64,000 bases of DNA from Gloeobacter violaceus PCC 7421 (GCF_000011385.1 NC_005125.1:4464001-4528000), one strand, 5' to 3'; counted from the first letter of the stretch, positions 39,697 through 49,182 are shown. Numbers and translations are program-made. The notes: generated from the letters alone by a model not told the origin.

Positions 39697-39800
39697 CACC
39701 GGCACTGCGGGGGGCTAAGCCCCCTGGCCGGACCCGCTGCTGTGGCCCTTCCCCCGCATAGGCGTCCTCGCACACCATCTACACGATCGGCGGGAAGAGT

Positions 39801-41606
39801 ATGACAGCCCTATCACTGCAGCAACAACTCGCCGAGAGCATTTACACCGCTCTCGGCACCGCTTTTGAGGCCGGGCAACTGGGACAACTCACCCAGTTGC
39901 CCCCGCGCCAATCCGTCGTCGTCGAAAAGCCGAAAGTCCCCGAGCACGGCGACTACGCGACACCGGTGGCGATGAGCCTGGCCAAGCCCTGTCGCCTGGC
40001 GCCCCTTGCCATTGCCGAGGCTATCGCTTCCTACCTGGCAAGCGACGAGATCGGCGTCGAGGTGGCAAAACCGGGCTTTATCAATTTGCGCCTCGGCCAC
40101 CGGTTCGTGGCCGTCGAATTGCAGAACATCTTAGAACTCAAGGGTGACTACGGCCGGACGGTGCCGCAGCAGCCCGAGCGCATCCTGCTCGAATTTGTCT
40201 CGGCCAATCCGACCGGGCCGCTGCACCTGGGCCACGGGCGCTGGGCGGCGCTCGGCTCCAGCCTGGAGCGGATCTTGCAGTTCGCAGGCTATACAGTCGA
40301 TAGCGAATTTTATATCAACGATGCGGGCAACCAGATGCAGCTGTTGGGCCTCTCGCTCAAGCAGCGCTATTTGCAGGTTCTAGGTGAGGCGGTCGAGTTG
40401 CCCGACGGCGGCTACAAGGGCAGCTATCTGAAGGAGCTGGCGGAGCAACTGGTGGCCGACAAGGGCGACAGCCTGGGCGGCGAACCCGTCGAGTGGTTCA
40501 GCGCTTACGCCGAGGGCCGGCTGTTGGAGCAGCAGAAGATCACCTTGCAGCAATTTCGCACCGAGTTCGACCGCTGGTATTCCGAGCGCTCGCTGCACTG
40601 TGCGGGGGCCATCGAAGCGGCTCTTGCCGATCTGGAGGCGCGGGGGATGCTCTACCGGGCGGCCCGCTCGCGCCAGGAGCAAAGCGGCGAAATTACCGGC
40701 CGCTCCAAAAAGGTGCAGGCCCCGGCCGCCTTCGAGGAAGAAGACGGCGGTGGCGAGGCGCTGTTTTTCAAGGCGGCGGATTTTGGCGACGAGATGGACC
40801 GGGTGGTCAAGCGCGCCGACGGCAACACCACCTACCTCGCCGCCGACATCGCCTACCACTGGGACAAGTACCAGCGCGGCTACGGGCGGCTCATCAACAT
40901 CTGGGGCGCCGATCACCACGGCTACGTGCCGCGGATGAAGGCGGTCGCCCAGGCGCTCGGACACCCGGCCGACTCCCTGGAGATCTTGATCGGCCAGATG
41001 GTGCGGCTGTTCAAGACCAACCCCGAGACCGGCCAAAAAGAAGAAATGCGCATGTCGAAGCGCCGGGGTGAACTGGTGAGCGTCGACGATCTGATCGAAG
41101 AAGTGGGGGTCGATGCCGGGCGGTGGTTCTTGCTCAGCCAATCGCTCAATACCACGGTCAATTTCGACCTCGACCTGGCCCAGTCCGAAAAATTCGACAA
41201 CCCCGTCTTCTATGTCCAGTACAACCACGCCCGCTGCTGCAGCATTCTGCGCAAGGCCCCCGAGCGGGGGATGCCCATCCTTGAGCGCTTCGAGTTTCTC
41301 AAGCCCGACGGCGGACTGTGGCTCGAAACCCCGCAGGAGCGTACTCTTGCGCTACGGTTGCTTGCCGCCCCGGACGAGTATCGTTTTGCGGCCGTCGACC
41401 GGACTCCCCAGCGGCTCACCCAGTACGCCTACGATCTGGCCAGCGACGTGAGCCAGTTCTACGAGCACTGCCCGATTTTGCCACCTCTGGCGGAGAACCT
41501 GGAGCCTGCTTTGCGTTACGCTCGGCTCGGCCTCGTTGTCGCCACGCGGCAGGTGCTGGCCACTACCCTCACCCTGCTCGGCATCGAGCCGCGCGAATCG
41601 ATGTAG
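39801..41606 (+). CDS. argS: Arginyl-tRNA synthetase
   Basis: A 601-residue class I synthetase that charges tRNA-Arg. The HIGH-type signature is HLGHG at 142-146 and the KMSKS-like loop is MRMSKRRGELVS. The C-terminal DALR anticodon-binding domain is present, ending GIEPRESM. It lies 104 bases downstream of rpoC2; a GC-rich palindrome without a T run is the only structure seen in the gap. The ZIP transporter begins 3 bases after its stop. Confidence 0.97.
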   Translation: MTALSLQQQLAESIYTALGTAFEAGQLGQLTQLPPRQSVVVEKPKVPEHGDYATPVAMSLAKPCRLAPLAIAEAIASYLASDEIGVEVAKPGFINLRLGHRFVAVELQNILELKGDYGRTVPQQPERILLEFVSANPTGPLHLGHGRWAALGSSLERILQFAGYTVDSEFYINDAGNQMQLLGLSLKQRYLQVLGEAVELPDGGYKGSYLKELAEQLVADKGDSLGGEPVEWFSAYAEGRLLEQQKITLQQFRTEFDRWYSERSLHCAGAIEAALADLEARGMLYRAARSRQEQSGEITGRSKKVQAPAAFEEEDGGGEALFFKAADFGDEMDRVVKRADGNTTYLAADIAYHWDKYQRGYGRLINIWGADHHGYVPRMKAVAQALGHPADSLEILIGQMVRLFKTNPETGQKEEMRMSKRRGELVSVDDLIEEVGVDAGRWFLLSQSLNTTVNFDLDLAQSEKFDNPVFYVQYNHARCCSILRKAPERGMPILERFEFLKPDGGLWLETPQERTLALRLLAAPDEYRFAAVDRTPQRLTQYAYDLASDVSQFYEHCPILPPLAENLEPALRYARLGLVVATRQVLATTLTLLGIEPRESM

Positions 41607-41609
41607 GCC

Positions 41610-42392
41610 ATGCACCCAGTCTTCCTCGGAACCTTCGCCAGTCTGATCGCCGGCCTCGCCACGGCTGTAGGGGCCTTGCCGGTGCTCTTTGCCCGCAAGC
41701 TCTCCCAGAAGACCCAGTCGATTTTGCTGGGTTTCGGCGGCGGGGTAATGCTCGCCGCTTCCGCTTTTTCGCTGATCGTGCCGGGCACGGATATTGCCGT
41801 CAAGCAGGGTTACTCCCGGCCCGTCGCGGCTCTGATCATGGCGGTCGGCATTCTGCTGGGCGGCCTATTTTTGTGGCTGGCCAACCGCTACTTTCCCCAC
41901 GAGCACTTCATCAAAGGCCCGGAGGGCGCCAACCCCAGTCCTGAGCGTCTCAAGCGCATCTGGTTATTCGTGGGGGCTATCGCCCTGCACAACTTTCCGG
42001 AGGGGATGGCGGTCGGCGTCAGCTTCGGGGGCGGCAGCATCGCCGAAGGTTTGCCGGTGGCGGTGGGCATCGGTCTGCAGAACATGCCCGAGGGGCTGGT
42101 GGTGGCCGTCGCCCTGTTGGGCCAGGGCTATTCGGTGGGCTACGCGCTGTGGGTGACGTTGCTTTCGGGTCTGGTCGAACCGATTGGCGGTCTACTGGGG
42201 GCGAGCGTGGTGAGTGTTTCCCAGGCGATCTTGCCCTGGGGGATGGCCTTTGCCGCCGGGGCGATGCTGTTTGTGATCAGCGACGAAATTATCCCGGAGT
42301 CGCATCGTCAGGGCTTTGACCTCGAAGGGACGGTGGGGGTGATGGTGGGATTTGTGGTAATGATGTTTCTCGATATTGCCCTGGGCAGCTAA
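41610..42392 (+). CDS. ZIP-family divalent metal transporter
   Basis: A 260-residue membrane protein with eight hydrophobic helices. The ZIP metal-site motifs are HNFPEGMAVGVSFGG in TM4 and QNMPEGLVVAVALL in TM5, with ISDEIIPESH further on. It probably imports zinc or another divalent metal. It starts 3 bases after argS and is likely co-transcribed. Its end faces the convergent modC, 5 bases away. Confidence 0.9.
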   Translation: MHPVFLGTFASLIAGLATAVGALPVLFARKLSQKTQSILLGFGGGVMLAASAFSLIVPGTDIAVKQGYSRPVAALIMAVGILLGGLFLWLANRYFPHEHFIKGPEGANPSPERLKRIWLFVGAIALHNFPEGMAVGVSFGGGSIAEGLPVAVGIGLQNMPEGLVVAVALLGQGYSVGYALWVTLLSGLVEPIGGLLGASVVSVSQAILPWGMAFAAGAMLFVISDEIIPESHRQGFDLEGTVGVMVGFVVMMFLDIALGS

Positions 42393-42397
42393 AAAAC

Positions 42398-43108
42398 TTA
42401 CCAGCTAAATCGGGCGTTGTTGCCGGTGCGGGGGGGGGGACTGAGTACCGCCGCTGCGCTGCCCAGGGCCATCACCTGCCCAAACTCCAGGCGCACGACG
42501 GTATCGGCCAACTGGAGCGCTTCTGAGCGGGTGTGGGTGACCATCACGATGGGCAGAGCAAGCTGGATTTGCAGCCGCTTCAATTCGTCGCGCAACTCCT
42601 CGCGTAGTTCGGGGTCAAGGGCGCTGAAGGGCTCATCGAGCAGCAACAGGTGCGGGTGGGGCGCCAGGGCGCGGGCCACGGCCACGCGCTGCTGCTGTCC
42701 GCCGGACAGTTCCGCCGGATAGCGATGGGCCAGGCTTTCGAGGCGCAACAGCGCCAGCAATTCTCGAAGACGTTTGCGCTGAAAATCTTGACTCTCGCGG
42801 TCGATCGCAAAGCAGATGTTGCGCTCGACGTTGAGGTGCGGAAACAGGGCGTAGTTCTGGAAGACGAGCCCGACGCGGCGCCGCTGGGGTGAGACGTGGA
42901 TGCCGCACGCACTGTCGAAAAATACCTCCTCGCCCAGGGCAATCCGGCCGCTGTCGGGCCGCAGCAGTCCGGCGATGGTCGACAGTATGCTCGACTTGCC
43001 GCAGCCGCTCGGCCCGAACAAGATCGTCAATCCGCACTCGACGGCGAAATCGACCGACAGCCGAAATTCGCCCAGGTGCTTTTGAATCGACACCGCGAGC
43101 TTTACCAT
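42398..43108 (-). CDS. modC: Molybdate ABC transporter ATP-binding protein
   Basis: A 236-residue ABC ATPase. Walker A is FGPSGCGKSS (31-40), the signature is LSGGQQQRVAVARAL, and Walker B is HLLLLDEPFSALDPELRE. It lacks the C-terminal Mop/TOBE domain usual in ModC (about 350 residues), which is encoded separately upstream as a small Mop protein. The ATG at 43108 overlaps the end of modB by 7 bases. The longer frame that continues upstream is a modB shadow. Confidence 0.93.
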   Translation of the reverse strand: MVKLAVSIQKHLGEFRLSVDFAVECGLTILFGPSGCGKSSILSTIAGLLRPDSGRIALGEEVFFDSACGIHVSPQRRRVGLVFQNYALFPHLNVERNICFAIDRESQDFQRKRLRELLALLRLESLAHRYPAELSGGQQQRVAVARALAPHPHLLLLDEPFSALDPELREELRDELKRLQIQLALPIVMVTHTRSEALQLADTVVRLEFGQVMALGSAAAVLSPPPRTGNNARFSW

Positions 43109-43767
43109 GGACGCCCCTGGGCGAGGCGGTTGGTGGCCACCAGTACCACGAGGGAGGTGGCGGTCAGGACCGCCACCAGCACCAGGGCGGTAGTGTCTTC
43201 GCCCGTCTGGGTGGTCTGGTAGATGGCCAGGGGCATGGTCTGGGTTTTGCCGGGGATGTTGCCCGCCACCATCAGTGTGGCGCCAAATTCGCCGAGGGCG
43301 CGGGCGAAACTGAGCACCAGCCCGGCTGCGATCCCTTTCCAGGCGAGCGGCAGGGTGACTTGAAAAAAGGTGCGCCAGCGGCCCTTGCCGAGGGTATGGG
43401 CGGCCTGCTCGTAGGCGGGATCGACGCTCTCGATGGCGGCGCGCGCCGTCTTGACCATCAGGGGCATCGCCATCACCGTGGCTGCGATCACCGCCGCCTG
43501 AAACGTAAACAAAATCTCCCAACCCGTCCAGGCAAACAGAAACTGTCCGAACCAACCGCGCTTGCCCAGTAGGCCCAACAGGTAGAAGCCGACGACGGTG
43601 GGCGGCAGCACCAGCGGCAGGGTGAACAGGGCATCAAGCAAATCTTTGCCCCAGAAACGGGATTTGGCCAGAAAATAACCGGCGGCGGTGCCGATCACCC
43701 CGACGATGAGGGTGGCAAGGGTGGCGACGGCAAGCGACAGCCGCAGCGAAAACCAGGGGTCTGTCAT
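43102..43767 (-). CDS. modB: Molybdate ABC transporter permease
   Basis: A 221-residue inner-membrane permease with five or so hydrophobic segments and the cytoplasmic EAA-type loop around EQAAHTLGKGRWRTFFQVTLPLAWKGI. The N-terminus FSLRLSLAVATLATLIVGVIGTAAGYFLA and LPLVLPPTVVGFYLL are typical of ModB. It sits between modA (18 bases upstream) and modC (7-base overlap). Confidence 0.94.
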   Translation of the reverse strand: MTDPWFSLRLSLAVATLATLIVGVIGTAAGYFLAKSRFWGKDLLDALFTLPLVLPPTVVGFYLLGLLGKRGWFGQFLFAWTGWEILFTFQAAVIAATVMAMPLMVKTARAAIESVDPAYEQAAHTLGKGRWRTFFQVTLPLAWKGIAAGLVLSFARALGEFGATLMVAGNIPGKTQTMPLAIYQTTQTGEDTTALVLVAVLTATSLVVLVATNRLAQGRPW

Positions 43768-43785
43768 TTTTGGCCACCGTTGTCT

Positions 43786-44553
43786 CTACTTGTTTGCGCC
43801 CAAAAAGCCTTTGCTCAGTAATATCTCCTGCCCCCGCGCGCTGAGTACAAAAGTCACAAATGCCCGTGCCGGATCCGGCTGTTTGCTGTCTTTGACGACT
43901 GCGATCGGATAGACCACAGGCTCGCTGTAGTTCGCGGGCACCAGAAAACCAACGTCCGCTTTCTGGCTGGCGCGCGCGTCGGTGACGTAGACGATCCCCG
44001 CATCGACGTTGCCGTCCTCGACGTAGGCGAGGGCCTGGCGGACGTTTTCAGAGAAGACGATCTTCTGAGACGCAAGTAAAGTATCATAAATTCCTGCTTT
44101 GGTGAGCGCCTCGGCGGCGTACTGTCCCGCCGGCACCGTCTTGGGGTTGCCGATGGTCAGACGGCCGACTTTGGACAGTTGCTCGAAGGAAGCCACCTTC
44201 GTCTGCCCCTTCGGCACCACCACCACCAACCGGTTGCGGGCGAAAGGCTGGTTGGTGCCCGCCAGAAGCAGCCCTTTTTTGTCCAGGTCGTTCATCTGCT
44301 TGAGGGCGGCGGAGGCGAACACATCCACCGGCGCTCCGCGCTCAATTTGCTGGGACAACTCGCCGGAGGCGGCAAAATTGAAGTTGATTTTGTCGCCCGG
44401 ACGGCCTTTTTCAAACTGAACGGCAATCTCGCCGAAGGCTTCTTTGAGGCTGATGGCCGCCGAGACCGTGAGTTCCGCCGCTTGGGCAGCAGCACCCAGG
44501 CCCCAGCACGCCAGCGCAAGCGAGACAAATCCCACCAGAAGTCTAAAGTGCAT
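43786..44553 (-). CDS. modA: Molybdate-binding periplasmic protein
   Basis: A 255-residue solute-binding protein with a signal peptide of about 25-28 residues ending AAQAA. The ModA pattern includes LTVSAAISLKEAFGEIA, FNFAASGELSQQIERGAPVDVFASA, and VEDGNVDAGIVYVTDA. It captures molybdate (or tungstate) and hands it to ModB. Its start abuts the stop of the mop gene with no gap. Confidence 0.95.
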   Translation of the reverse strand: MHFRLLVGFVSLALACWGLGAAAQAAELTVSAAISLKEAFGEIAVQFEKGRPGDKINFNFAASGELSQQIERGAPVDVFASAALKQMNDLDKKGLLLAGTNQPFARNRLVVVVPKGQTKVASFEQLSKVGRLTIGNPKTVPAGQYAAEALTKAGIYDTLLASQKIVFSENVRQALAYVEDGNVDAGIVYVTDARASQKADVGFLVPANYSEPVVYPIAVVKDSKQPDPARAFVTFVLSARGQEILLSKGFLGANK

Positions 44554-44772
44554 CTAAGGCATCTCCTTGATCACCATCGCTTCTGTGGCTTTGACCAGCA
44601 CGCTCACCTCGTCGCCGACTTTGAGCCCCATCTGCTCGGCGCTGCGGCGGGTGATCACCGCTTCGACGACAAATTCGCCCACCTGCACAACGACCTGGGC
44701 CATGATGTCCCCCAGGAGCAATTCGATTACTTTGCCCGGCAACTGGTTGCGCCCGCTGATCCGGATCGCCAT
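44554..44772 (-). CDS. Mop/TOBE-domain molybdate-binding protein
   Basis: A 72-residue single Mop domain: MAIRISGRNQLPGKVIELLLG start, then ITRRSAEQMGLKVGDEVSVLVKATEAMVIK. ATG at 44772 has AGGAG about seven bases upstream; the frame is open upstream to 44832. Such molbindins bind molybdate oligomerically, for storage or to control transport. It lies directly before modA and may substitute for the regulatory domain missing from ModC. Confidence 0.88.
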   Translation of the reverse strand: MAIRISGRNQLPGKVIELLLGDIMAQVVVQVGEFVVEAVITRRSAEQMGLKVGDEVSVLVKATEAMVIKEMP

Positions 44773-44838
44773 CGCCTGCTCCTGCGCAAGACTTTCCGGT
44801 CCATCGTCGCCCGACACCCGCCATGGACGCAACGTTCC

Positions 44839-45477
44839 TCAATCAGGTCCAGGAACAATGGCTCCGGGGTGGATGGGGGCTGCCCGCCCGTACAAAGGTT
44901 CCACCTCGAACCAACCGGGGCGCAGGCCGCCCTCGAAGCGTGCGCGTGCCAGATGCATCAAGGCGGCGATGGGCGGCTCGGGCACAGCATCGCCCGCGAT
45001 CACCCGGCAACCGGGCGGCAAGATGCCCTGCCAGGCTTCCCAGTGTGCTTCGAGGACCAGTTCTACTTCCCGCAGAGTTATCAAGACACTGTCGGCGCGC
45101 TCGTAAAGGGCGGCGTAGCGGTCGCCGCGGCGGGCATCCAGCCAGACGGCCACCGAACCGTGGCCTGGGTGGGCCGCCGCCAGAGCTTCGAGCGCATTGA
45201 CGCCCAGAAGCGGAATAGCGAGAGCCTGGGCAAGGGTGCGCGCCGTCACCACCCCCAACCGGGTGGCCGTAAAGCTGCCGGGGCCGATGCAGACAGCGAT
45301 CCAACCCAGCTCACTAAAACTCCGGGGAACTAGAAAATCCTGCAGCCGCACCTGCAACGTCTCGGAAAGGGCGCGTCCCTCCGCGAACAATTGCGTTCGC
45401 AAGTTCGCCCCATCCCAGAGGGCAAGGCCCAGGGTGTCAGTGGAAGTGTGCAGGCCCAGCCCGGCGGCGCCGCTCAA
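44839..45477 (-). CDS. tsaB: tRNA t6A biosynthesis protein TsaB
   Basis: A 212-residue ASKHA-fold protein. It is the partner of TsaD in making the N6-threonylcarbamoyladenosine of ANN-decoding tRNAs. The family motif is IAVCIGPGSFTATRLGV; many homologues have GPGSFTGxR. The start is TTG at 45477, overlapping the TGA of the aldolase gene as TTGA. The mop gene starts 66 bases downstream. Confidence 0.9.
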   Translation of the reverse strand: MSGAAGLGLHTSTDTLGLALWDGANLRTQLFAEGRALSETLQVRLQDFLVPRSFSELGWIAVCIGPGSFTATRLGVVTARTLAQALAIPLLGVNALEALAAAHPGHGSVAVWLDARRGDRYAALYERADSVLITLREVELVLEAHWEAWQGILPPGCRVIAGDAVPEPPIAALMHLARARFEGGLRPGWFEVEPLYGRAAPIHPGAIVPGPD

Positions 45478-46253
45478 CTTTCGAGCAGATCCGGCTGTTC
45501 GCGGACGATGCGATCAAAGAGCGGCTGGAAGCTGAACCAACCCTGGTGGTGGCTGCCCACCTGGCCGCAGGCGAGGCGGGCCTGGTGCGGATCGATCAGC
45601 GCCGGCTCGCCCGCCGCTTCGGCCAACAGCTGCACCTGGCAGGAGCGGTCCATGGCGATGAACCACCAGGCTGCCTCATCGACGCTGCGGCCGACGGTCA
45701 AAAGGCCATGGTTGCGCAGGATGACCGCCTTGTGGGGACCGAGGGCCGCCGCGATGCGCCGCCCTTCGGCAGGGTCGAGGACGAGCCCGGTGTAGTCTTC
45801 AAACAGACCGTGGTCCTCGTAGAACGCACAGGCGTCCTGGGTGAGCGGGTCGAGTTTGCGGCCGAGGGTGGACCAGGCTTTGCCGTACATCGAATGGGAA
45901 TGGGCCGAGGCCACCACGTCGGGGCGATGGGCGTGGATTTGCGAGTGGATGGCGAAGGCGGCGGTGTTGAGCGGGCGGTCCCCCTCGACCACCGCACCTC
46001 CAGCGTCGACCAGCAGCAGGTCGCGCACGCGGATGTGGCCGAAGTACATCCCGAAAGGATTGACCCAGAAGTGGTCCGGCCGCCCGGGGTCGCGGGCGGT
46101 GATGTGCCCGGCGATGCCGTCGTCGAAGCCGTAGCGGGCAAACAGCCGGAATGCGGCCGCCAGACGTTCCTTGAGGTGGCGACGCTCCTCGGCCGGATGG
46201 GTAAAGACCGGCGGTTCGGGAATGGCCGGTTGCGGGCGGGTGATCGTTTCCAT
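45474..46253 (-). CDS. Class II aldolase/adducin-family protein
   Basis: A 259-residue protein. The metal-binding histidines appear in VVASAHSHSMYGKAW and in AVILRNHGLLTVG; FDDGIAGHITARDP near the N-terminus is the usual phosphate/entry segment. Members include L-fuculose-phosphate and rhamnulose aldolases and some decarboxylases, so the substrate is uncertain. ATG at 46253 is chosen; the frame extends upstream without similarity. It overlaps tsaB by four bases. Confidence 0.87.
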   Translation of the reverse strand: METITRPQPAIPEPPVFTHPAEERRHLKERLAAAFRLFARYGFDDGIAGHITARDPGRPDHFWVNPFGMYFGHIRVRDLLLVDAGGAVVEGDRPLNTAAFAIHSQIHAHRPDVVASAHSHSMYGKAWSTLGRKLDPLTQDACAFYEDHGLFEDYTGLVLDPAEGRRIAAALGPHKAVILRNHGLLTVGRSVDEAAWWFIAMDRSCQVQLLAEAAGEPALIDPHQARLACGQVGSHHQGWFSFQPLFDRIVREQPDLLES

Positions 46254-46341
46254 GGCCTTGGGGTGCTGAGCGTCGGCGACGCGCCGACACCTAAAATTGT
46301 GGCACGGAGCGCGGCGGTCCCCCGCGAAAAATGGTTGCACC

Positions 46342-47160
46342 GTGGAGCTGTGGGAGCTGGATTTTTATCGCTGTCCGCTGGTGGGAGCCGATGGACAGGT
46401 GCGCTGGGAACTGCTCGTCTGCACCGCCGAGGGCGGCCTGCTACGCGCGCAATTTTGTCCGGCAGACGCAGCGAACGTGGTGTGGCTTGAAGCGCAACTG
46501 GCAGAACTGGTGGCGAGCCGGGGCGGGCCGCCTTTGCAGATGCGTGCCTTTCGCACCGCCGCCTTCAACCTGGCGGGACCGGCCTGCCGCCGGTTGGGCA
46601 TTCCCCTGCGCCATAGCCGCCGGGCCATCGCGGTGCAGCGCCGGCGCGCCGAACGCGAGGAGTCGCTGTACCCGCAGATGCCGGACTACCGCCCACTGCC
46701 CCCCGGCGTACCTCAGCAAAAGGCCGTTCCCGCCCCCATCCCCGACGCCCGGCTTCCGGATCGCTGGGGATTTAGCGCCCTGCCGGGAGCCGAACTGGGT
46801 CAGCTGCGGCAACTGCCGATTGCTTACCTCGAAGTGCCCCTCCTCGCCGGTATCGACGCGCCGGTGCCCGGGGTGTTTTTGTTTTCCAGGCGCGACCGCG
46901 ACCTTGCCTCCTGGCTCGCCGCCCGCGAACCGGTGAGCCTGCAGTACACCCGGGCGGAAATCGACGGGCTGATACTGGAGGCGGGCCTCGACGAGCGTTG
47001 GATCCTCGCCACCTTCGACGACCCCGGCATGCGCGAGCGGGGACGCCAGTTCGCCGAGCGGCTCGCGGGAAGCCGCGGGTTGCACTTTCTGGCGGTCCAA
47101 CCGGCGGAGGGCAGCCCCCAGATCGCAGGCTTCTGGTTACTGCAGACCCCCAACGCCTGA
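46342..47160 (+). CDS. Tab2/DUF1092-family RNA-binding protein
   Basis: A 272-residue protein of the Tab2/Atab2 (DUF1092) family. It is recognised by the N-terminal VELWELDFYRCPLV, then VRWELLVC, by MRAFRTAAFN and RRLGIPLRHSRR, and by the C-terminal LHFLAVQPAEGSPQIAGFWLLQ. In chloroplasts Tab2 supports synthesis of photosystem I subunits. Cyanobacterial members are conserved but less studied. The start is GTG at 46342; no clear ribosome-binding site is seen. Confidence 0.87.
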   Translation: MELWELDFYRCPLVGADGQVRWELLVCTAEGGLLRAQFCPADAANVVWLEAQLAELVASRGGPPLQMRAFRTAAFNLAGPACRRLGIPLRHSRRAIAVQRRRAEREESLYPQMPDYRPLPPGVPQQKAVPAPIPDARLPDRWGFSALPGAELGQLRQLPIAYLEVPLLAGIDAPVPGVFLFSRRDRDLASWLAAREPVSLQYTRAEIDGLILEAGLDERWILATFDDPGMRERGRQFAERLAGSRGLHFLAVQPAEGSPQIAGFWLLQTPNA

Positions 47161-47294
47161 CAGGCTACCGGCGCAGGCGATCCCCGTTCACCGACTTCTT
47201 TGTAAAGTTTGATAAACTTCGTGCTGTCATACTGTTTGCGGCCTGTAGTATGGGCGGCATCCCAGTCAGTTGCATCCCGATGAAGGGATTTGAA

Positions 47295-47639
47295 ATGGAC
47301 GACAGCAAGCACAAAGTCACGCTCTACCTGCCGCCGCAGTTGCATCGCCAACTCAAGATCAAAGCCGCCGTCGAGGAGCAGCCGATGTCGGTGCTCGCCG
47401 AGCGCGCTTTGCAATTTATGCTGGCCCACCCGGAGGCGGTCGAGGCGACCCACGGCCGCGCCCACCGGGTCTACCAATGTCCGGAATGTCGCACCGCCGT
47501 GGTGTTGCGCTCCGACAACCTTGAAGCCCTGCCGCGCACCAAGGCGATTCTGGCCGACGCGTCCATCGCCGAAGCCGCGGCAGGCGTTCCCGAAAGCGGC
47601 ACTGTTCAGGAGCGCGAAGAGTTGTCCCTGGTGCACTGA
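47295..47639 (+). CDS. Ribbon-helix-helix-type protein with CxxC segment
   Basis: A 114-residue protein. The N-terminal ~45 residues (HKVTLYLPPQLHRQLKIKAAVEEQPMSVLAERALQFML) have the beta-strand plus two-helix pattern of CopG/Arc DNA-binding proteins. A CPEC motif at about residue 62 could hold a metal. ATG at 47295 has AAGGG seven bases upstream; ATG at 47280 is also in frame. It lies 28 bases before ycf46 and could regulate it. Confidence 0.7.
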   Translation: MDDSKHKVTLYLPPQLHRQLKIKAAVEEQPMSVLAERALQFMLAHPEAVEATHGRAHRVYQCPECRTAVVLRSDNLEALPRTKAILADASIAEAAAGVPESGTVQEREELSLVH

Positions 47640-47667
47640 GATCCTCCCGGCCACGCGGTGAATCGCC

Positions 47668-49182
47668 ATGCAAGAGTTAGAAGTTCTCATCCAGGCTCAC
47701 TACCCTCTTATCTATCTGCTGACTCCGGAAGAGGAGCGCGCAGAGCAGGCTATCGCCGCCATCTCCCAGCTGAGGCCGCCGCGCAAGATCTTCTTGTGGA
47801 CGGTAACCCACGGCATCATCGAGTACGGCCGTCCCCGCACGCTCACCCAGCACAACACGGTATCGCCCGAGGCGGCCATCGAGTGGGTCACCCGTCAGCG
47901 CGAGCCGGGCATCTTCATCTTCAAAGATCTCCATGCGTTTATCGAGTCGGCCTCGGTGACCCGCTGGCTGCGCGATGCGATTGCAGGCTTCAAGGGGATG
48001 AACAAGGCGATCGTCTTGATGTCGCCGGTGCAGCGCATCCCGGTCGAACTCGAAAAGGACGTGGTGGTGGTCGAGTTTCCGCTCCCGACCATGGGCGAAC
48101 TCGACGAAGTGCTCAACACCCACCTCAAAAACGGCAGCTTCACCCGCACCCGGCGGCTGAGCACCGAGGGGCGCGAGAAACTGCTTAAAGCCGCCCTCGG
48201 GCTCACCAAAGACGAGGCCGACAAGGTCTACCGCAAGGCCGAAGTCGTCTCCGGACGACTCACCGAAGCCGAAGTCGACATCGTCCTCTCCGAAAAAAAG
48301 CAGATCATCAAGCGCAACGGCATCCTCGAATACCTCGAATTCGACGACACCATCGACTCGGTCGGCGGACTCGCCGAGCTAAAGCGCTGGCTCACCCAGC
48401 GCTCCGACGCCTTCACCGAGCGCGCCCGCCAGTACGGCCTGCCCCAACCCAAGGGCATGCTGATCCTGGGGGTGCCCGGCTGCGGCAAGTCGCTGATCGC
48501 CAAGACCACCGCGCGGCTGTGGGGTCTGCCGCTGCTGCGCCTCGACATCGGCCGGGTCTACGACGGTTCGATGGTGGGCCGTTCGGAGGCGAACCTGCGC
48601 AACGCTCTGCGGGTGGCCGAATCGATTTCGCCGGTGATTTTGTTTATCGACGAAGTGGACAAGGCGTTCGCGGGGGCGGGGGGTTCGTCGGACTCAGACG
48701 GCGGGACGTCGATGCGGATTTTCGGTTCGTTTTTGACGTGGATGCAGGAGAAGACCTCTCCGGTGTTCGTGATGGCGACGGCGAACCGGGTGGAGCGGTT
48801 GCCGAGCGAGTTTTTGCGCAAGGGCCGCTTCGATGAAATCTTCTTCGTCGACTTGCCCAACTTCGAGGAACGCAAAGAAATCTTCCGCATCCACCTTGGC
48901 AAGCGGCGCGAGGACATCGCCCGCTTCGACATCGATTCGCTGGCGGGGGCCTGCGAGGGCTACTCGGGAGCCGAGATCGAGCAAGGCATGGTGGCTGCGA
49001 TGTACGACGCCTTCGCCCAGGATCGCGAATTTACCCAGTTCGACATCCTCGCGGCGCTCAAGTCGACGCTGCCCCTGTCTCGGACGGCGACCGAGCAGGT
49101 GACGGCGCTCAGGGAGTGGGCCAGGCATCGGGCACGCCCGGCCGCGTCCATGGTCGCTGAATACCAGCGCATGGAGTTCTAA
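47668..49182 (+). CDS. ycf46: AAA+ ATPase Ycf46
   Basis: A 504-residue protein matching the plastid/cyanobacterial Ycf46 family. It has a non-catalytic N-terminal domain (~1-200) and an AAA+ module with Walker A GVPGCGKS (268-275), Walker B VILFIDEVD (322-330), sensor-1-type VMATANRVERLP and the second region of homology with Arg finger FLRKGRFDEIFF. In cyanobacteria it has been linked to inorganic carbon use and photosynthetic regulation. ycf35 follows 113 bases downstream. Confidence 0.93.
   Translation: MQELEVLIQAHYPLIYLLTPEEERAEQAIAAISQLRPPRKIFLWTVTHGIIEYGRPRTLTQHNTVSPEAAIEWVTRQREPGIFIFKDLHAFIESASVTRWLRDAIAGFKGMNKAIVLMSPVQRIPVELEKDVVVVEFPLPTMGELDEVLNTHLKNGSFTRTRRLSTEGREKLLKAALGLTKDEADKVYRKAEVVSGRLTEAEVDIVLSEKKQIIKRNGILEYLEFDDTIDSVGGLAELKRWLTQRSDAFTERARQYGLPQPKGMLILGVPGCGKSLIAKTTARLWGLPLLRLDIGRVYDGSMVGRSEANLRNALRVAESISPVILFIDEVDKAFAGAGGSSDSDGGTSMRIFGSFLTWMQEKTSPVFVMATANRVERLPSEFLRKGRFDEIFFVDLPNFEERKEIFRIHLGKRREDIARFDIDSLAGACEGYSGAEIEQGMVAAMYDAFAQDREFTQFDILAALKSTLPLSRTATEQVTALREWARHRARPAASMVAEYQRMEF

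Noticed and set aside
36307-39705. A 1132-codon open frame on the strand opposite rpoC2
   Set aside because: It mirrors rpoC2 in a high-GC gene, has a low-complexity His/Asp/Gly/Val-rich composition, and matches no family. It is an antisense shadow.
39697-39740. GGGGGC-TAA-GCCCCC palindrome after rpoC2 as a terminator
   Set aside because: The stem is stable but no T run follows on either strand, so it was not called a terminator.
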